From contig CAKTVK010000035.1 in assembly GCA_934623455.1 (NCBI GenBank), positions 1 through 18,924 of the forward strand: 18,924 bases of DNA. Reading direction: 5' to 3'. Both the position numbers and the translations under genes were made by a program. Source of the DNA: an uncultured Eggerthellaceae bacterium (GTDB lineage Bacteria; Actinomycetota; Coriobacteriia; Coriobacteriales; Eggerthellaceae). Under the pieces are notes generated by a model. The model had not been told where the DNA came from. It did no database searches and was given only the letters and a program-made list of their open reading frames with translations. Below are positions 16,497-18,924 of the stretch, piece by piece (within the stretch, counting starts at the first letter, position 1; the number at the start of each line of letters is the position of its first letter).

Positions 16497-16550
16497 AAGT
16501 GTTCGAGGCGCGAAGTGAGCGTGCCGCTTGTCAAGAAGAGAGGAAGTTCC

Positions 16551-17465
16551 ATGACGCTGCATTGCACCATCGGTGAGCTTGAACGGTTGCTTTTGGGGAA
16601 ATATCCCGCGCAAGATGCGGAGAGTTGGGATAGAACCGGCTTGTTGGCGGGCGACCCTTCTTGCATGGTTTCCGGTGTTGCTGTGGCGCTTGATCCTTCG
16701 GTTCACGCGATTAAGCAGGCAAAACAAGCAGGAGCGAACGTGCTGCTCACGCATCACCCGGCATTTTTGCAGCCGCCCGAGAGTTTTCTTCCGGGAACTT
16801 CCGTGGCACAACAGCCCGGCGCTCTGATTTATGCTGCACTCGAAAAAGGTGTGGCGCTTATGAACTTCCACACGGCGCTTGATATGAATGAAGAAGGCCT
16901 TATGGCGCTGCCGAACGCTTTGGAGCTTGATTACGTGCGCACGGTGCAGCCGTTGCCGGGCGCAGCAGATACGGGTCGCGGTTACGGCGCGCTGTGCAGC
17001 GTTGGCGCTGTTAGCGGTGGGGGAGTTTCAGGCGCGGTTGTCGGCGAAGTCGCAGATGGAACTACCAGGGCAGCTGCCGCCGGAGACGCTGGCGAAGCTG
17101 CTGGTGCGACCGATGCCTTCGCGAAATCCGTCTGCCAGCTGGCTCAGGTGTGCAAGCAAGTGCTCGGTGGTGCCCCGCGCATCTGGGGTGACGCCCAGGC
17201 ACCGGTGCGGTATGTCGTAACGGCGCAGGGGAGCGCGGGGTCTATTTTGCCCGATGCGCTTGCGCTGGGTGTTGATTGCCTGATTTGCGGCGAGCTGAAA
17301 TATCACGACGCCCTTGCCTACGCGCAAGCGGGTTTGAACATTATCGAAGTGGGCCACGATGTGTCAGAGCAGCCGCTTGCTGATGTGCTTTATCGGTCTG
17401 TGAGGGATTTGGGCGTGGAAAACGTTGTAGAATTGCCTCGCACCGCAAATTGGATAAGCTTGTAG
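16551..17465 (+). CDS. NIF3-family dinuclear metal centre protein
   Basis: A NIF3 (YbgI/YqfO) family protein, often labelled GTP cyclohydrolase I type 2-like. The true role is not established. Diagnostic motifs are ESWDRTGLLAGD near the N-terminus, LLTHHPAF with metal-binding His68 and His69, FHTALDMNEEG, and near the C-terminus CGELKYHDAL and GHDVSEQPL. The length is 304 residues. An Ala/Gly/Thr-rich stretch (about 160-190) occupies the place between the two halves where longer homologues carry an inserted domain. The frame is open to GTG 16515, but GAGAGGAAG directly before 16551 favours this ATG. The zinc-ribbon gene follows after 16 bases; the two are also neighbours in mycobacteria. Confidence 0.92.
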   Translation: MTLHCTIGELERLLLGKYPAQDAESWDRTGLLAGDPSCMVSGVAVALDPSVHAIKQAKQAGANVLLTHHPAFLQPPESFLPGTSVAQQPGALIYAALEKGVALMNFHTALDMNEEGLMALPNALELDYVRTVQPLPGAADTGRGYGALCSVGAVSGGGVSGAVVGEVADGTTRAAAAGDAGEAAGATDAFAKSVCQLAQVCKQVLGGAPRIWGDAQAPVRYVVTAQGSAGSILPDALALGVDCLICGELKYHDALAYAQAGLNIIEVGHDVSEQPLADVLYRSVRDLGVENVVELPRTANWISL

Positions 17466-17481
17466 GATACGGGGAGGACCT

Positions 17482-18204
17482 ATGTTTGCAACACCCGAGA
17501 CTATCGATGATTTGTTGGAGCTGCAACAATGCATGCTTGCGCGCACGCAGGCGCAGCGTCAACTTGACGAGCTTCCGCAGCGCCAGGAGATTTTGCGTCT
17601 GCGACAGAAGAAAGCGCAGATAGAGGCGAAGGCGCAGCAGGTCGAGGCGCTTTTGCAGCAAGCACGCCAGGAACTTTCTCGCATATCCGACGATGACGAG
17701 CGCATGGATGCGCGCCAAAAGGAAAAGCAAAAGGAAATCGAGCACGCATCGGCTTCGGGTAATTTCCGTGCGGTAGAGAATCTGTCCAAAGAGTTGGATA
17801 CCATCGCGAAAAAGCGCGTGACGCTTTCGCAGAAAAACGATGCCGCCGTGGCGCAGCTTGAGAAAATCGATCAAGTGAAAAAGCAGGTAGAAGCAGCGCT
17901 TTCGTCTGTTGAAGCAGCTGAGGTGAAGGAGATCGCGTCATTTCAGGAACAAGGCGGCGCCCTGCAACGAGAAATTGCCCAGCAGAATGCGGCTATCGAA
18001 CAGCTGAGCGCGCACATTCCTGCCAATGTGCTTGCGGAGTTCAAGAAGGTCGCACTGCGCAGCGGTGGCGTTGCGCTGGGGAAATACGTTGACGGACGGT
18101 GCGGCTGCTGCCGTGCTTCCATTGATTCCGCTCACTTGGCGCAGCTTCGCACTCAGGCGCCACTTGCAACGTGCCCCTCGTGCAAGCGCCTGTTAGTGGT
18201 GTAG
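17482..18204 (+). CDS. Coiled-coil protein with C4-type zinc ribbon
   Basis: A 240-residue protein of the C4-type zinc-ribbon family (PF02591). Residues about 10-175 are a long charged, Gln-rich coiled coil. A C-terminal zinc ribbon has two CxxC knuckles: Cys207/Cys210 (CGCC) and Cys231/Cys234 (CPSC), followed by KRLLVV. The family is widespread in Actinobacteria and Firmicutes and thought to bind nucleic acid, without a firm function. GGGGAGG at 17471-17477, four bases before the ATG, is a strong ribosome binding site. It is the last gene of the run that starts at rpe. Confidence 0.92.
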   Translation: MFATPETIDDLLELQQCMLARTQAQRQLDELPQRQEILRLRQKKAQIEAKAQQVEALLQQARQELSRISDDDERMDARQKEKQKEIEHASASGNFRAVENLSKELDTIAKKRVTLSQKNDAAVAQLEKIDQVKKQVEAALSSVEAAEVKEIASFQEQGGALQREIAQQNAAIEQLSAHIPANVLAEFKKVALRSGGVALGKYVDGRCGCCRASIDSAHLAQLRTQAPLATCPSCKRLLVV

Positions 18205-18224
18205 TGGGTTTTGTGGCGGCTGCG

Positions 18225-18293
18225 CGAGCGGAAGCTCGTATGGGCGGCAACGCCCACTCCCAGGGTATCCGGTGCGCCTTGTATACCGGATGC
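18225..18293 (+). ncRNA. Candidate structured RNA: three consecutive hairpins
   Basis: Hairpin 1 is CGAGC (18225-18229), loop GGAA, GCTCG (18234-18238), with a further G-U pair. Hairpin 2 is TGGGCG (18241-18246), loop GCAA, CGCCCA (18251-18256). Hairpin 3 is a 9-bp stem, 18265-18273 with 18285-18293 (one wobble), around an 11-base loop. Two loops are GNRA tetraloops. I could not match this to RNase P, tmRNA, SRP, 6S or a riboswitch class I know. It begins 20 bases after the zinc-ribbon stop, so it may be the 3' UTR of that operon or a separate small RNA. A candidate promoter for the next gene lies well downstream, so it is probably not that gene's leader. Confidence 0.4.
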
Positions 18294-18299
18294 GACACG

Positions 18300-18327
18300 T
18301 TGCTTCCTTTGGTTTGCTTCGGTTGGG
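18300..18327 (+). repeat. Imperfect 14-base tandem repeat
   Basis: TTGCTTCCTTTGGT (18300-18313) is followed directly by TTGCTTCGGTTGGG (18314-18327), with 11 of 14 positions identical. It lies in the gap 18205-18505, between the hairpin cluster and the terminator-like hairpin. The significance is unknown. Confidence 0.45.
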
Positions 18328-18356
18328 TCATGGCTCCCAGGCAAAAGATACGAATG

Positions 18357-18386
18357 AAGGCATACTCTCGATGCCCTTAATTGTTT
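18357..18386 (+). terminator. Candidate intrinsic terminator before the surface-protein gene
   Basis: AAGGCAT (18357-18363) pairs with ATGCC and TT (18371-18378, one bulged C) around a 7-base loop. The T/A-rich tail TTAATTGTTT follows. The stem is modest. It would end transcription from the zinc-ribbon operon, with the hairpin cluster inside the transcript. Confidence 0.4.
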
Positions 18387-18458
18387 AATCTCAAAGAACC
18401 CTGCTGCCAGCAACATTAAAAATGAGAGAAACGCTCTTTATCAAAACGCTCCGAGGTG

Positions 18459-18464
18459 TATACT
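18459..18464 (+). promoter_or_regulatory. Candidate -10 box for the surface-protein gene
   Basis: TATACT matches five of six -10 positions and lies 41 bases before the ATG at 18506. Only a weak T-rich hexamer is found at -35 spacing. It would give a leader of about 35 bases containing AAGGAG (18494-18499). Confidence 0.45.
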
Positions 18465-18505
18465 AGGAAGGTTGGATTAACTGTTTTGTTTCAAAGGAGA
18501 TGGTT

Positions 18506-18924
18506 ATGGAAAGGAGAATTCCTGCATCGCGGAAGATTGTAAATGCTCTTCTGTCGATGGTACTGGTGCTGGGTCTCATGCCGGCACCTGCATTTGCCGG
18601 GGGGGGGGTGCCCTCAACGCTGAAGTAGATCAGGTTGCTTCGAGCGTGAATCCAGGAGCTGCTGATTTGGATAATGCAGCTTCAGGAGCACTCTCTAATG
18701 CTGATAGTGCGGCGGAAAGCGACTCTACGCCTGCTGCGGGCACTTCAATCGGGCCTTACGGAAGCGAAGGCGGCGATGGTTCTTTCGACGCTTCTTCTGA
18801 TGGCGCAGACGCCCTTGCCCTAACGGATAATGAGTCTGATAGGGTTGCGCCGTACGCTATGGCATATTATGCCGTTCTCTACGACTCCGATGGCGATGGA
18901 ACGGGCGAGAAGCTTGTTTTCCAG
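18506..18924 (+). CDS. Secreted/surface protein, out of frame at a poly-G tract, 3'-truncated
   Basis: AAGGAG six bases upstream supports the ATG. The first 31 codons are a classic signal peptide: basic MERRIPASRK, hydrophobic IVNALLSMVLVLGLMP, and cleavage site AFA. Directly after it lie ten G (18599-18608), which put the reading into a stop at 18626-18628, leaving a 40-residue product. The frame starting GGT GCC at 18607 is open to the window end. It encodes an Ala/Ser/Asp/Gly-rich segment, then APYAMAYYAVLYDSDGDG and GEKLVFQ. Eight or eleven G would join the two parts. The ending resembles the YAVLY-DG-LVFQ stretch seen in BspA-type leucine-rich-repeat surface proteins, and DSDGDG could bind calcium; both are weak inferences. 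A homopolymer sequencing error is the alternative. The gene continues beyond the window. Confidence 0.7.
18599..18608 (+). repeat. Poly-G tract (10 G) inside a coding region
   Basis: Ten consecutive G directly follow the codon for the last residue of the signal peptide. The tract length sets the frame of the rest of the gene: 10 is out of frame, 8 or 11 in frame. I noticed no other homopolymer of this length in the window. Confidence 0.85.

Noticed and set aside
18153..18416. Short frames in the gap around 18171-18380 (plus) and 18153-18416 (minus)
   Set aside because: They overlap the zinc-ribbon gene or the hairpin cluster, lack ribosome binding sites and have no recognisable features.
18205..18505. 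RNase P RNA or another standard housekeeping RNA after the zinc-ribbon gene
   Set aside because: I looked for the conserved RNase P, tmRNA and SRP core sequences and found none; the region is also too short for RNase P or tmRNA with the features seen.

Overview
The window is a compact, gene-dense piece of a moderately GC-rich bacterial chromosome. Almost all of it is core metabolism and information processing. Gene content and order (ABC-F, TrmL, M50 protease, scpA-scpB-rluB, cmk-plsC-ispH-DUF512, der-plsY-gpsA, a NIF3 protein with a C4 zinc-ribbon protein), the MEP-pathway gene ispH, and a secreted protein resembling BspA-type surface proteins suggest an actinobacterium of class Coriobacteriia, perhaps Eggerthellaceae. 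This is inference from gene content, not from a marker comparison.

Layout. Positions 1-5916 hold a tightly packed plus-strand run: a 5'-truncated ABC-F ATPase, trmL, a site-2-type protease, scpA, scpB and rluB, ending at a weak terminator-like hairpin. Positions 6077-9925 hold cmk, plsC, ispH and a DUF512 radical-SAM protein whose GTG start overlaps the ispH stop. Positions 10030-13021 hold der, plsY and gpsA. A lone minus-strand gene (13563-13063) encodes an alkyltransferase-like protein whose catalytic Cys is replaced by Thr. From 13726 come rpe, a class I cysteine desulfurase, a PHP-family phosphatase, a NIF3-family protein and a coiled-coil zinc-ribbon protein. A structured 300-base gap then leads to a secreted-protein gene that runs off the right edge.

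How the genes fit together. GpsA makes glycerol-3-phosphate, PlsY acylates it and PlsC adds the second chain, so three steps of phosphatidic acid synthesis are here. ScpA/ScpB serve chromosome condensation. Der, RluB, TrmL and possibly ABC-F serve the ribosome or tRNA. IspH and DUF512 are Fe-S enzymes, and the cysteine desulfurase could supply sulfur for such clusters.

The most interesting signals are at the right end. A run of ten G directly after a signal peptide puts a surface-protein gene out of frame, which looks like a phase-variation switch (or a homopolymer sequencing error). Just upstream is an unassigned set of three strong hairpins, two capped by GNRA tetraloops. Also notable are the Cys-to-Thr alkyltransferase homologue, a recurring TGCGC-TA box about 30 bases before three genes, and low-complexity insertions in several housekeeping proteins. 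I found no tRNA, rRNA, CRISPR array, insertion sequence or prophage.
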